Positions 1 through 7,476 are shown, counted from the first letter of the stretch. The stretch: DNA of 64,000 nucleotides from Providencia stuartii (GCA_900455155.1 UGUC01000002.1:2046001-2110000); one strand, 5' to 3'. A program made the numbers and translations. The notes: a model not told the origin generated them from the sequence alone.

Positions 1-7
1 ACATGCA

Positions 8-295
8 CTAAAATTTGAATTTTTTCGGTGTCTCAAAAGCCCAGATAATAAAAAGGTATAGAAAAAAAATAATGATAGAAGAAATATAAATAATCCATTC
101 TTGAGCATCATCTCCCTCCGAATTTACCGCTATATATAAACTCATAGTGCCAATACAATAAAAATATATAATGGCAAAAACCCTTTTCCGGTTTAGTTTT
201 TTATCTCGATTAAAACAAGACATTGTTTTATTTCGAAGATAGAAATAAAAAACCAACCCTATTATTACTAAGCAATAATAAACAAAATAAAACAT
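8..295 (-). CDS. Small three-helix membrane protein, candidate immunity partner of the DUF4225 effector
   Basis: Encodes 95 residues with three hydrophobic stretches (about residues 2-19, 39-57 and 67-86) separated by short basic or acidic loops, so it is predicted to be an inner-membrane protein. It begins 12 bases downstream of the stop of the DUF4225-containing gene on the same strand, the usual place for an immunity gene. A related protein of the same size and topology lies directly behind a second DUF4225 tail at 6779-7067; both start with a hydrophobic run ending in a V-F-Y-F motif and both have a short acidic loop before the last helix. The repeated pairing of this protein with DUF4225 is visible in the sequence; the immunity role is inferred from position and topology. 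No family name is recognised with certainty. Confidence 0.6.
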   Translation of the reverse strand: MFYFVYYCLVIIGLVFYFYLRNKTMSCFNRDKKLNRKRVFAIIYFYCIGTMSLYIAVNSEGDDAQEWIIYISSIIIFFLYLFIIWAFETPKKFKF

Positions 296-306
296 ATTCT
301 TAACCT

Positions 307-1604
307 TTATTTATCCAAAGGATTTCCATCTAAGTCAGTGCTATATCTATTTCCATCCTGATCTGTGCATATTTTTATGGTTGATGGACTATCCGAATTT
401 GAACTACCATCAATCAATATTGCTAAATAACAATCCTCAACAATCTCTTTCACATTTGTGATTTCTTCTGGATCATTGATAATCATCGTCACATGGTTAT
501 TCTTTTGATCTAATACGAAAAGCTTTTTAACCTCTACAACAATTTTTGACAGAGCTACTGCGTCACTAAACAATTCGATAGCAAGTAACTTATTTGTCAT
601 TTGTTTATAGGCGCGCTCCAAATCTTGCCTACCGTATTTTTTCAAAAAAAGATTTTTTTCAGCTTCGCCAAAGTCATTCAGTTTAGGAACCAGCTTTAAT
701 TTTCCATGTAAAGATAAACCAAAATCAACCAGATCATATGCCAAACTCCCGACTGACTCACTAAACCCCAACTCTTTCGCAGCTAATTTGTATCCATTCC
801 TAAGAGGACCGTTTACGTTACTATTTCCCTCATAGAATCCAACTCCACCTTCATATATTCCATTCGCTCCATGTGCCATCAGTGGAGCACCAAGCAAACA
901 GCCTACACCAGTGGAACAGAGAGCTATTCCAGCAGTAAGCATTCCGATACCGCCTAGAAAGGACAGCCCATTCAGTAACCAATCTTTAGATTGACTTTTT
1001 AAATCTTTCTCTTCTTTTTTCAGCTCTGCTGAGCCTTGCTCATAGCTTTTTTGTCCTGATTCAACCTGATTAACAATCATGTAAGCAAATGCTTCTATTT
1101 GACTTCTAAAGGCATCTTTAATATCAGGGTAGTACAAATGCTTCTCGCATAACTCATCAGCGCAATCAATTAAGTGCTGAGCATCAATACGGATCCGGTT
1201 ATCTTTTTGTTCAGCATAAGCTGGTGGGCTTGAAGCATAACCATTATTTGGCTGCGCTGCCTGTTATCGCTGATATTGATTTTCTGATGATACAGGGCTA
1301 AATACTCTGCTCATTGCGGGTTTCTCACCAGCAATAACCACATTTGAGCCATACGAACAGCCACATTGTACAATAGAGCCATCAACCGCTTGAGGCTTAC
1401 CATGATTCATAAAAGCAGTCTGACCTGTAACAACCACACCTGTTTGTTTGCACTTAGGCATGTCGTCGTTTGATCTCCTACTCGTAGTGCCGCTTTTTGG
1501 CTTTGTCCACATGTGACACGGTCAATACTTGAAATGCAGGTGGCGCCCGTTGTGGTTTTATCCCCATCAAGCGCCATAGCTTTGCCAAAAATAGTTGCTC
1601 TCAT
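307..1604 (-). pseudogene. PAAR-DUF4225 T6SS effector gene, split by a frameshift and a stop codon
   Basis: Reading from 1604 downward, the first part is a PAAR-type tip protein: start MRATIFGKAMALDGDKTTTG, then the characteristic second half with K-C-K, VVVTGQTAFMNHGKPQAVDG and a C-G-C turn. PAAR proteins cap the VgrG spike of type VI secretion systems and carry effector domains. The frame changes near 1458-1459, where TGCCTAAG should read TGCCCTAAG (Cys-Pro-Lys), a one-base loss. The PAAR frame then meets a TAA at 1264-1266 but stays open beyond it, through a Gln/Pro/Asn-rich linker into a 276-residue DUF4225 module (TTG at 1137 is only the first possible restart). DUF4225 here has a long glycine-rich hydrophobic hairpin (about residues 58-100 of that module) and a conserved end. 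The TAA could come from CAA by one transition. Without both lesions this would be one protein of about 430 residues. A membrane-acting toxin is inferred, not shown. Confidence 0.75.
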
Positions 1605-2015
1605 TTTGATTACATCCTTGTTTATATAAAGAAATTATTAGGTCAACATTTTTAAATACTTAAACTAAATTAACAAAACATTAATAACACAAATTTGTGT
1701 TAGTTTAAGTTCCGTCACAGAAATAAGCAATTGTTCATCTAAAACAAACATATTAGATAGTTAAATAAAGAATAGTCGCGCCTCTCCGCGTGTCACGCCC
1801 TCTTCTACCTTCGCTGACGTTTCGTATTGTCCACTTCCCTTAAAATAAGACAGCGATAATTAGATTTCCTGCCCTAAAATTTGCAGAGGTCATGATGAAA
1901 AAAGTTCGTTTTACTGAGACTCAAATCGTGAATATCTTAAAGCTCGCTGATTCAGGGATGAAAGTGGAAGACATTTGTCGCCAAAATGGGCTCGGTAATG
2001 CGACTTATTATATCT

Positions 2016-2028
2016 ATGGACTACCTCC
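2016..2028 (+). repeat. Left subterminal inverted repeat of the IS110-family element
   Basis: ATGGACTACCTCC, exactly complementary to 3286-3298. This 13-bp arm lies a few bases inside the element end, as in IS1111-group elements. Confidence 0.8.
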
Positions 2029-2230
2029 GTTTTGCAAGTACTGAATCAGGTTTTAGGTTATTGCTTACATCTATCCGGCATCAGAAGTATCTGTGCCCAA
2101 ATGGGTGATCCGCACACAATTGCCTCAACAACTGGACGGTCACGAAGGCCAATATAATAATCAGGTTCCGATCGTGCAGGTTTAACCTGTATCCATTTTT
2201 CAATACCTTGCAACTTTTAAAGGTATGCTA
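2029..2230 (-). ncRNA. Candidate bridge/seek RNA region of the IS110-family element
   Basis: This 200-bp non-coding segment lies downstream of the transposase, where IS1111-group elements are known to encode their guide RNA. In transposase orientation it can fold into several short stems, for example CAGGTT/AACCTG around 2178-2190 and ATACCTT/AAGGTAT around 2204-2225. At 2149-2160 it contains CCAATATAATAA, whose complement TTATTATATTGG almost equals the inferred uninterrupted target TTATTATAATTGG in IS3 orfA (one base shorter). The location and the family precedent are known; that this stretch is the guide is inference, and an AT-rich match could be chance. Confidence 0.45.
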
Positions 2231-3238
2231 TTACACTGCCGGTCTGTACTCTGTTTCATTGTGAAGAATTGACCAAATAATTCTGGCATTTTTGTTGGCA
2301 ACTGCAACGGTCGTTTTGTTAAATCCCTGTCGCTCTTTTAGCTGATTAACCCATTGGTTTAAGTAACCCTCATTATTATTTGCAGCCACTCTGACGACTG
2401 CCCGGGCTCCATGAATAAATAAGGGTCGTAAATGCTTATCGCCTTTTTTGGTTATGTTCATCAGCACCTGTCTGTCGCCACTGGAGTGAACTCCTAACCA
2501 GGCAGCGAAATGACGACCATTTTTGAATTCAGTTCCTTTGCCAATCGCAGCAACAACTGCAGTCGCTGTTTTAAGGCCAATACCTTTAACTTTGGCAATC
2601 CGCTGACAGGCTTCAGATTGTCGGAAAACAGTATCAATTTCTTTATCAAAAAAGTTTATACGACGACCAAGGTCGTTAAAAAGATCATAGAGTTCTGCTA
2701 TCGTCCTGCGCATTCTGGTACTAAGACCATTTTCTGTGTCCTCCAGAATCAGCGGAATAGCGTGACGAACCCTTGAGACTGCCGTACCGATTGTTATTCC
2801 ACGGTCAAGCAGTAATCCTCTGATTTGACAGACTGTCGCAGTGCGGTGATTAACAATACGCTGTCTTGCCCGGTGCAGGGCTTGAATATCCTGCTGTTCC
2901 GGACTTTTTGGGGGAACGAACTGCATTGTTGGCTGCATCAGAGCAATTGCGATAGCCTGTGCATCATTACCGTCATTTTTTTGCCCGCGGGCAAAGGGTT
3001 TTACATACTGGGGACTGATCACTTTTACCTTATGTCCCAGTTTTTCGAACTCACGCTGCCAGTAAAATGCGCCCGTGGAGGCTCCCACACCAATCAGGCA
3101 AGCCGGAATATTCGCGACGGTCTGTAGCAACGTTTTACGATCAGGGCGTTTTTTATAAACCGGTTTACCCGCCTGATTTAATCCACAAAGTTGAAAAACA
3201 TTTTTAGCCAAATCAATACCGAGATAGATAACATTCAT
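2231..3238 (-). CDS. IS110-family (IS1111-group) transposase
   Basis: About 335 residues. The N-terminal RuvC-like DEDD domain begins MNVIYLGIDLAKNVFQLCG with its first Asp in GIDLAK, and has a later acidic pair in K-N-D-G-N-D-A. The C-terminal half has the transposase_20-type segment K-V-K-G-I-G-L-K-T-A-T-A followed by F-A-A-W-L-G and a Ser in the H-S-S-G-D-R loop, the presumed nucleophile region. The ATG at 3238 is preferred over upstream starts because AGGAG lies seven bases before it. The gene appears intact, so the element may still be active. Confidence 0.88.
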   Translation of the reverse strand: MNVIYLGIDLAKNVFQLCGLNQAGKPVYKKRPDRKTLLQTVANIPACLIGVGASTGAFYWQREFEKLGHKVKVISPQYVKPFARGQKNDGNDAQAIAIALMQPTMQFVPPKSPEQQDIQALHRARQRIVNHRTATVCQIRGLLLDRGITIGTAVSRVRHAIPLILEDTENGLSTRMRRTIAELYDLFNDLGRRINFFDKEIDTVFRQSEACQRIAKVKGIGLKTATAVVAAIGKGTEFKNGRHFAAWLGVHSSGDRQVLMNITKKGDKHLRPLFIHGARAVVRVAANNNEGYLNQWVNQLKERQGFNKTTVAVANKNARIIWSILHNETEYRPAV

Positions 3239-3285
3239 GATCATGCTCCTGCTGAGTATATTTTGTTCAGTTAACCTCAGAGGGA

Positions 3286-3298
3286 GGAGGTAGTCCAT
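3286..3298 (-). repeat. Right subterminal inverted repeat of the IS110-family element
   Basis: GGAGGTAGTCCAT on the plus strand, a perfect complement of 2016-2028. Confidence 0.8.
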
Positions 3299-3450
3299 CC
3301 TATTAATTGGAAATCAAAGTAGGGTGGTATGGAAGCTAATGATGTTAAACGATTAAAAGAGCTTGAAGAGGAAAATGCCAAGCTTAAAAAAATGTTTGCA
3401 GAAGTCAGCCTTGAAAATCAGGCGATGAAGGCGCTTTTTGCAAAAAAGGG

Positions 3451-4296
3451 TTGGTAGTGGTTGAAAAGAAGTCCTGTACTCAGGCTTTAAAAGAGGCAGG
3501 TTTATCAGTCATTAAAGCTTGTAAATTAACATCATTACCTCGGGCAACCTTTTATCGTCGACAGCTAAATTGGCGTGAAAGAGATCGTGCAGTGATTGAT
3601 GCTATTCAATCAGTTTTAGCTAAATCGCCACAATCAGGATTTTGGAAATGCTATTTTCGGTTAAGATTTCAAGGCTATCCCTTTAATCATAAACGAGTTT
3701 ATCGCGTTTATTGCCGTTTGGGGTTAAACCTGAAACGGCGAGTGAAAAAAATACTGCCGAAACGAGAAAAAAACCTCTTATTGATTGAAAAAGTCCCGAA
3801 TATTCAATGGGCTTTGGATTTTGTACACGACAGTTTGTACTGTGGTAAACGCTTCAGAACCTTGAATATTATTGATGAGGGGACACGTGAGTGCCTGGCA
3901 ATTGAAGTTGATACGTCATTGCCTGCTGAACGAGTCATTAGAGTACTAGGACGTTTGAAAATCGATAGAGGATTGCCGAAACAAATTCGAGTGGATAATG
4001 GGCCTGAACTTATTTCAGCTAATCTATTGAATTATTGTAAAAATAATCGAATTGATTTATGCCATATTCAACCCGGTAAACCTCAACAAAACGGTTTTAT
4101 CGAACGATTTAATGGTTCATTTCGCCGTGAATTTTTAAATGCCTATTTATTTGAATCAGTAAGCCAAGTACGAGAGATGGTGTGGTTTTGGCAGCAAGAT
4201 TACAATCTAAATCGAACCCACGAAAGTTTAAATAACCTCCCACCGGAGACATACCGTAAACAGTTAGAAATCTCTAATTTGAAGTGTCTTAATTAA
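3451..4296 (+). CDS. IS3-family orfB (DDE integrase)
   Basis: About 280 residues. An HTH_21-type N-terminal segment (P-R-A-T-F-Y-R-R, then G-F-W-K-C-Y-F-R-L-R) is followed by the rve integrase core. The catalytic triad is visible: D in WALDFVHDSL, D in IRVDNGPELIS and E in QQNGFIERFNGSFRREFLNA. It lies in the -1 frame relative to orfA and is normally made as an OrfAB fusion by slippage at A-AAA-AAG (3442-3448), so the TTG at 3451 is probably not a true start. The frame is open throughout, in contrast to the disrupted orfA. Confidence 0.85.
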   Translation: MVVVEKKSCTQALKEAGLSVIKACKLTSLPRATFYRRQLNWRERDRAVIDAIQSVLAKSPQSGFWKCYFRLRFQGYPFNHKRVYRVYCRLGLNLKRRVKKILPKREKNLLLIEKVPNIQWALDFVHDSLYCGKRFRTLNIIDEGTRECLAIEVDTSLPAERVIRVLGRLKIDRGLPKQIRVDNGPELISANLLNYCKNNRIDLCHIQPGKPQQNGFIERFNGSFRREFLNAYLFESVSQVREMVWFWQQDYNLNRTHESLNNLPPETYRKQLEISNLKCLN

Positions 4297-4309
4297 TGGG
4301 GAGTGGACA

Positions 4310-4370
4310 AGAGCAGCAGTATCAAGATTTTTTACGGATAGCCATGAAATTAATTGAATGGAGAACTTAG
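4310..4370 (+). pseudogene. 3' remnant of a gene cut off by the IS3 element
   Basis: Directly after the right end of the IS3 element an open frame reads Q-E-Q-Q-Y-Q-D-F-L-R-I-A-M-K-L-I-E-W-R-T and stops at TAG 4368-4370, one base before the ATG of the toxin gene. The amphipathic composition and tight coupling to the toxin suggest the last codons of an upstream operon gene, perhaps an adaptor or chaperone. Too little is left to name it. Confidence 0.35.
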
Positions 4371-4371
4371 A

Positions 4372-5055
4372 ATGCCATTTCCTTTAGTGATTCTTGCCGC
4401 TGCTGGGCTAGCAACATTAGGTGGACTAGCCGCAGTGACTCAAGAAGCCTCAAAAATCGGTTTTCCCTCTTCGTCAGGAAGCAGTGATGATGAATGGGGT
4501 AATGAAAGTGTTGCGATTGGTGGAGGGATAGATGACGACGGTGTAAATGGTCAACGAGGGAGTGGACAAGGATCAGTGATAGGCGCCGTTGCAGGAGCAT
4601 CGATTGGTGTTGCTGCTATTGAATCGAGTAAAGGGTGTAAAAAGTGCACGGCAATTGGATTAGTTGAACCACATAAACAATTTGTAGATAGCTGGTCCAT
4701 AACCTCAATTAATTACCAACAACGTATTTGCTCAACGACTTTAGGGTTAGAAGGTACACGGACATATATAAATGAATATAAATGTTTAGATGTCGCTTTT
4801 GATGGCTGGAAAGAAACTGAATGTTTGTTCCTAGAGGCTAAAGGTAAATACGACCAATTTTTTAAAGGAGATGGAGATCCTTGGTATGATGGCGTAGAAG
4901 ATACCTTTAACCAAGGGACTCGACATCAATTTGTGATGGAATCATTAGAAAATGTTCCTTATTGCCACTGGCATTTTCTGCAACCCAAAAGTGCTAGTTA
5001 TTTTAAACAGAAATTTGCGAAATATTCAAATCTCAAAGTGTTTCACACACCTTAA
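4372..5055 (+). CDS. Tox-REase-5 domain nuclease toxin (T6SS-type effector)
   Basis: About 227 residues. The N-terminus is hydrophobic and Gly/Ala rich (residues 1-25), followed by an acidic, glycine-rich linker and a second small-residue segment (A-V-A-G-A-S-I-G-V-A-A-I). From about residue 90 it carries the Tox-REase-5 restriction-endonuclease-fold domain: a C-x-x-C start (C-K-K-C), N-E-Y-K-C-L-D-V-A-F-D-G, C-L-F-L-E-A-K-G-K-Y-D (the E-x-K nuclease motif), P-W-Y-D-G and the closing C-H-W-H-F-L-Q-P. The family is known from polymorphic and type VI toxins. The ATG at 4372 is chosen over one 18 bases earlier because GGAG sits eight bases before it. Imm52-type genes follow directly, the expected immunity partners. 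Confidence 0.82.
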   Translation: MPFPLVILAAAGLATLGGLAAVTQEASKIGFPSSSGSSDDEWGNESVAIGGGIDDDGVNGQRGSGQGSVIGAVAGASIGVAAIESSKGCKKCTAIGLVEPHKQFVDSWSITSINYQQRICSTTLGLEGTRTYINEYKCLDVAFDGWKETECLFLEAKGKYDQFFKGDGDPWYDGVEDTFNQGTRHQFVMESLENVPYCHWHFLQPKSASYFKQKFAKYSNLKVFHTP

Positions 5056-5064
5056 GGACTAATT

Positions 5065-5774
5065 ATGAAGATCTCATTAGATATAGAAATCTACTTAAAT
5101 AAGAAAAATTATTCAATTCCTGATGTGGTAAATGATTATTTGTTTTTTTCAAAGTTTACAAATGAAATTGCAGGTCAGTCTAGCTGGTACCTTACTGGAA
5201 GCTCAAAGAAAGAAGCCCTTGAGAAGAAATTCATTGAAAATGATAATATAAACAAGGATATCGAACATAAATTTGTTGATAAACTAACAAAATCATCACC
5301 TATTTATGGCTCAGCAATCTGGAATGGAGATAAAAATAGGATACAAATAAGTAATTATCTAGCAAGAAGCTTTGATAATTATGATGTTAGCTTAAGCATG
5401 AAGTTGGAAAATAAGCAAAAATTACAATATAAAATTAAAAAATTAATATTAAACTTAATGGAAAATTATATTAAAGTAGGGAAGATATTAATTCATACAA
5501 ATAAATATCACTTAAATGAAAAAAATGTTTTTCCGGACAGACTGCCCGTTGGTTGGATGCTTTATCTCAATAAAAAAATCACGCAAGAACAATTACCTAT
5601 GGCGGGCTGAACTTGTTGATATTGAAAATGAGAAAAATAGTGGCACACTGATTATCAGCCACTGACCATGTGTTTGATGGTTCAAATAAAGACGATATCA
5701 AAAAAGCCAATGAAATCGAAATACAGCTAACTGCGTTAGGACTACTTCCACTTTATACTGAAATTTACAGCTAA
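5065..5774 (+). pseudogene. Imm52-type immunity gene, first copy, frameshifted near its end
   Basis: Starts nine bases after the toxin stop. The frame is open for 181 codons, with an Imm52-like pattern: W-Y-L-T-G near residue 43 and the conserved P-D-R-L-P-V-G-W-M-L-Y-L-N-K-K near the end. It stops early at 5610. Aligned with the neighbour at 5792, the last 55 codons continue in other frames: one base too many around 5604-5606 (ATGGCGGGCTGA against ATGGCGACTCAA) and another near 5657, ending at TAA 5772-5774. The missing part corresponds to L-I-D-I-E-N-D-K-N-S-G-T-L. The protein is expected in the cytoplasm, binding and blocking the nuclease. Whether the frameshifts are biological is uncertain because similar +1 errors occur across the window. 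Confidence 0.7.
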
Positions 5775-5791
5775 GCGTAAAAAGGGAAAAG

Positions 5792-6469
5792 ATGGATTTA
5801 TCAATTAAATTAGATATCAAGCCACATGAAGAAATGTCAATTCCCCTATTAGTTGATATTTTTAGTCATATGATTTTAACATGTGAATCAATTACTAATG
5901 AAAAAGAGGACTCATGGCATTTAACAGGCGATACTTTAGAAAAAGCATTACAAAAGAAAGCGTTTAACCAATATACACCAACCGATTTATTGAAGAATAT
6001 TCCTTATTTTGATTGGGCAGAATCTATATGGGCTAATGAAAACAAAGCATTAGATATAAAATATACCAGTTGTGGGCTGATATATAATCTAGAGTTTAAG
6101 CTGCGTAATATTAATGTACCTAGCCAAGCAGCTATAGTTAATGCACTAAATTATTATTTAGATGCATATAGAATAATTTGCATACGAATTGATACGAATA
6201 AATATAGATACAATAAAAAAAATGTATTCCCTGACAGATTACCTGTTGGTTGGATGCTTTTTCTGAATAAAAAAATAATACCAGAACAACTACCTATGGC
6301 GACTCAACTTATCGATATTGAAAATGATAAAAATAGTGGCACACTGATTATCAGTACTGACCACGTATTCGATGGTTCAGATAAAGAGGATATCAAAAAA
6401 GCCAATGAGATAGAGATTCAACTAACAGCATTAGGGTTATTACCTTTAGTCAAGGAAATTTATAGCTAA
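5792..6469 (+). CDS. Imm52-type immunity protein, second copy (intact)
   Basis: 225 residues with no signal peptide or membrane helix. It shares with the preceding copy the W-H/Y-L-T-G motif, V-F-P-D-R-L-P-V-G-W-M-L and the C-terminal segment with T-L-I-I-S-T-D-H-V-F-D-G-S, K-K-A-N-E-I-E-I-Q-L. The N-terminal half is strongly diverged between the copies while the C-terminal third is nearly the same. Imm52 is known as the partner family of Tox-REase-5 toxins. A ribosome-binding site (AAGGGAAAAG) precedes the ATG. The second copy could protect against a variant toxin made by other strains. Confidence 0.75.
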   Translation: MDLSIKLDIKPHEEMSIPLLVDIFSHMILTCESITNEKEDSWHLTGDTLEKALQKKAFNQYTPTDLLKNIPYFDWAESIWANENKALDIKYTSCGLIYNLEFKLRNINVPSQAAIVNALNYYLDAYRIICIRIDTNKYRYNKKNVFPDRLPVGWMLFLNKKIIPEQLPMATQLIDIENDKNSGTLIISTDHVFDGSDKEDIKKANEIEIQLTALGLLPLVKEIYS

Positions 6470-6739
6470 TACAGTAAAGAGAATATAAACACTGAATCTA
6501 CAAAATTCTCATTAATCTCTTACTGTATGTTAAGATGGCAAGCGAAATTTTGAGCCTGCCATCAAAAAACATCAAAATAAACTTTAGGCCCAACAATAGG
6601 CCCAAATTAAAAGTTGAATTGGATTTTGTTAGTTTAAAATCAATGAACTACAAGCTTAATTCAGACTCCGCCAGCTAAGCTGAGCAAACAGTAATATTAC
6701 CTAGAATGCATACTAAATACACGTGCACTATAAGAAACA

Positions 6740-6763
6740 AGCCACTAATAACTTATAGTGGCT
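6740..6763 (-). terminator. Hairpin after the second small membrane-protein gene
   Basis: AGCCACTA (6740-6747) pairs with TAGTGGCT (6756-6763) around an eight-base loop; in minus orientation it is followed by TTGTTTCTT. It lies 16 bases beyond the stop of the minus-strand gene, a plausible rho-independent terminator. Confidence 0.5.
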
Positions 6764-6778
6764 AATAGGACATGATGA

Positions 6779-7067
6779 TTACCGTTTACTACGGAAAGAC
6801 TCTAGCTTCCATATCATTTTTAAATAGCATAACAAAATAATGACTGAATAACCAAACATCACCCAATTAACAATCGTCTCTTCACTCTGTTTTGTTGTTA
6901 GATAAATACCATATGCGCCAACAATATAACAATAAACGATTAAAAATCGTCGTACATATATTAACGTGCTAGTTGGCCTGAACTTTGAGGAATACTGTTT
7001 TTTTAATCTTAAAATAAAAAACAATTCCCAATATGGTTAAGATAAAATAAATCGTATATGGAATCAC
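6779..7067 (-). pseudogene. Second small membrane protein (DUF4225-associated), one-base frameshift
   Basis: From a GTG at 7067 the sequence encodes M-I-P-Y-T-I-Y-F-I-L-T-I-L-G-I-V-F-Y-F-K, matching the first helix of the 95-residue protein at 8-295. After a run of seven A's (where six would keep the frame) the product continues as K-Q-Y-S-S-K-F-R-P and on to two more helices, ending at 6779. The rejoined protein is about 96 residues with three membrane segments, like its paralogue. Its GTG overlaps the TGA of the DUF4225 tail, suggesting translational coupling. The shared architecture supports a common role, most simply immunity; that is inference. Confidence 0.6.
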
Positions 7068-7330
7068 TGAATAGGCTCTCCACTTGTACTGTACTTTTGT
7101 TCATTACTTTTGTTCATTACCTTTATCATCCGTACATTTATATTATACTGAATTTTCATTGTCATCTGTAACAACAATATAAAGCTCACAGTCTTCAACA
7201 ATATCTTTAATGTTAGATATTTTTTCTGATTCAGTAACAACCATAATGACATCATTTGACTTTTTATCTAGAAAAAATGCTTTATCGATATCATCTTTTA
7301 TGATTAAAGTTAATAAAAATCCGACTTAAG
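7064..7330 (-). pseudogene. Orphan DUF4225-effector C-terminal tail, degraded
   Basis: In the frame L-T-L-I-I-K-D-D-I-D-K-A-F-F-L-D-K-K the sequence parallels the end of the DUF4225 gene at 307-1137 (K-K-L-F-V-L-D-Q-K), and goes on with V-I-M-V-V-T-E-S-E-K-I-S-N-I-K-D-I-V-E-D-C, against T-M-I-I-N-D-P-E-E-I-T-N-V-K-E-I-V-E-D-C. An in-frame TAA follows, and near 7088-7114 the 13-base unit AATGAACAAAAGT is present twice in tandem, shifting the frame before the ending Y-S-T-S-G-E-P-I-Q. The catalytic N-terminal part and PAAR domain are absent. This is the typical form of a displaced toxin tail kept next to its immunity gene. Confidence 0.65.
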
Positions 7331-7476
7331 GCTCTTATATGAACGTGAAGTGTTGTGTGTCATTCTGGGTCGACAGATACAAAAAAGCCGCACTGGGCGA
7401 CTTTCAAGATGATTGTTATTCTGCTTATATGTATGATTGGTTTGCAAACATACATTAAAAACACTATTGGACAGAT

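Larger units (their letters stand above)
2012..3304 (-). mobile_element. IS110-family, IS1111-group insertion sequence nested in IS3 orfA
   Basis: A single DEDD transposase gene is flanked by perfect 13-bp subterminal inverted repeats (ATGGACTACCTCC at 2016-2028; complement at 3286-3298). Subterminal rather than terminal repeats, the lack of a target duplication and a long non-coding segment after the transposase stop (about 200 bp) against a short one before its start (about 60 bp) all fit the IS1111 group. The exact ends are inferred by rejoining the IS3 orfA reading frame (A-T-Y-Y / N-W-K), so the borders are good to a few bases only. Confidence 0.82.
1892..3457 (+). pseudogene. IS3-family orfA (HTH), interrupted by IS110 insertion
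   Basis: The 5' part (1892 to about 2012) encodes MKKVRFTETQIVNILKLADS and continues to N-A-T-Y-Y, the helix-turn-helix start of IS407-type OrfA. The 3' part resumes at about 3305 with N-W-K-S-K, then G-G-M-E-A-N-D-V-K-R-L-K-E-L-E-E-E-N, a leucine-zipper-like helix, and ends at a TAG at 3455-3457. Besides the 1.3-kb insertion, a TAG at 3320-3322 replaces the usual Tyr codon in K-Y-G-G-M. Near the end is the heptamer A-AAA-AAG (3442-3448), the standard -1 slippage site for making the OrfAB transposase, and orfB lies exactly in the -1 frame. With orfA broken, no functional OrfAB can be made from this copy. Confidence 0.8.
1828..4309 (+). mobile_element. IS3-family (IS407-like) insertion sequence interrupted by an IS110-family element
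   Basis: The ends carry imperfect inverted repeats, TGTCCACTTCCC at 1828-1839 and the complement of TGTCCACTCCCC at 4298-4309. Inside are orfA (HTH protein, in two pieces) and orfB (DDE integrase), the two-gene layout of IS3 elements. Removing the inner IS110 element leaves about 1.19 kb, the normal size for this family. No short target duplication is visible at the ends (CGTAT before, AGAGC after), so it may have lost or recombined its flanks. The insertion cut off the gene upstream of the Tox-REase-5 toxin (see 4310-4370). Confidence 0.85.

Noticed and set aside
1775..1827. GC-richer stretch left of the IS3 element as a possible attachment site or extra IS end
   Set aside because: No repeat of it is found at the right end and no element boundary could be supported.
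2510..3127. Plus-strand frames inside the IS110 element
   Set aside because: They lie opposite the transposase and show no independent protein features.
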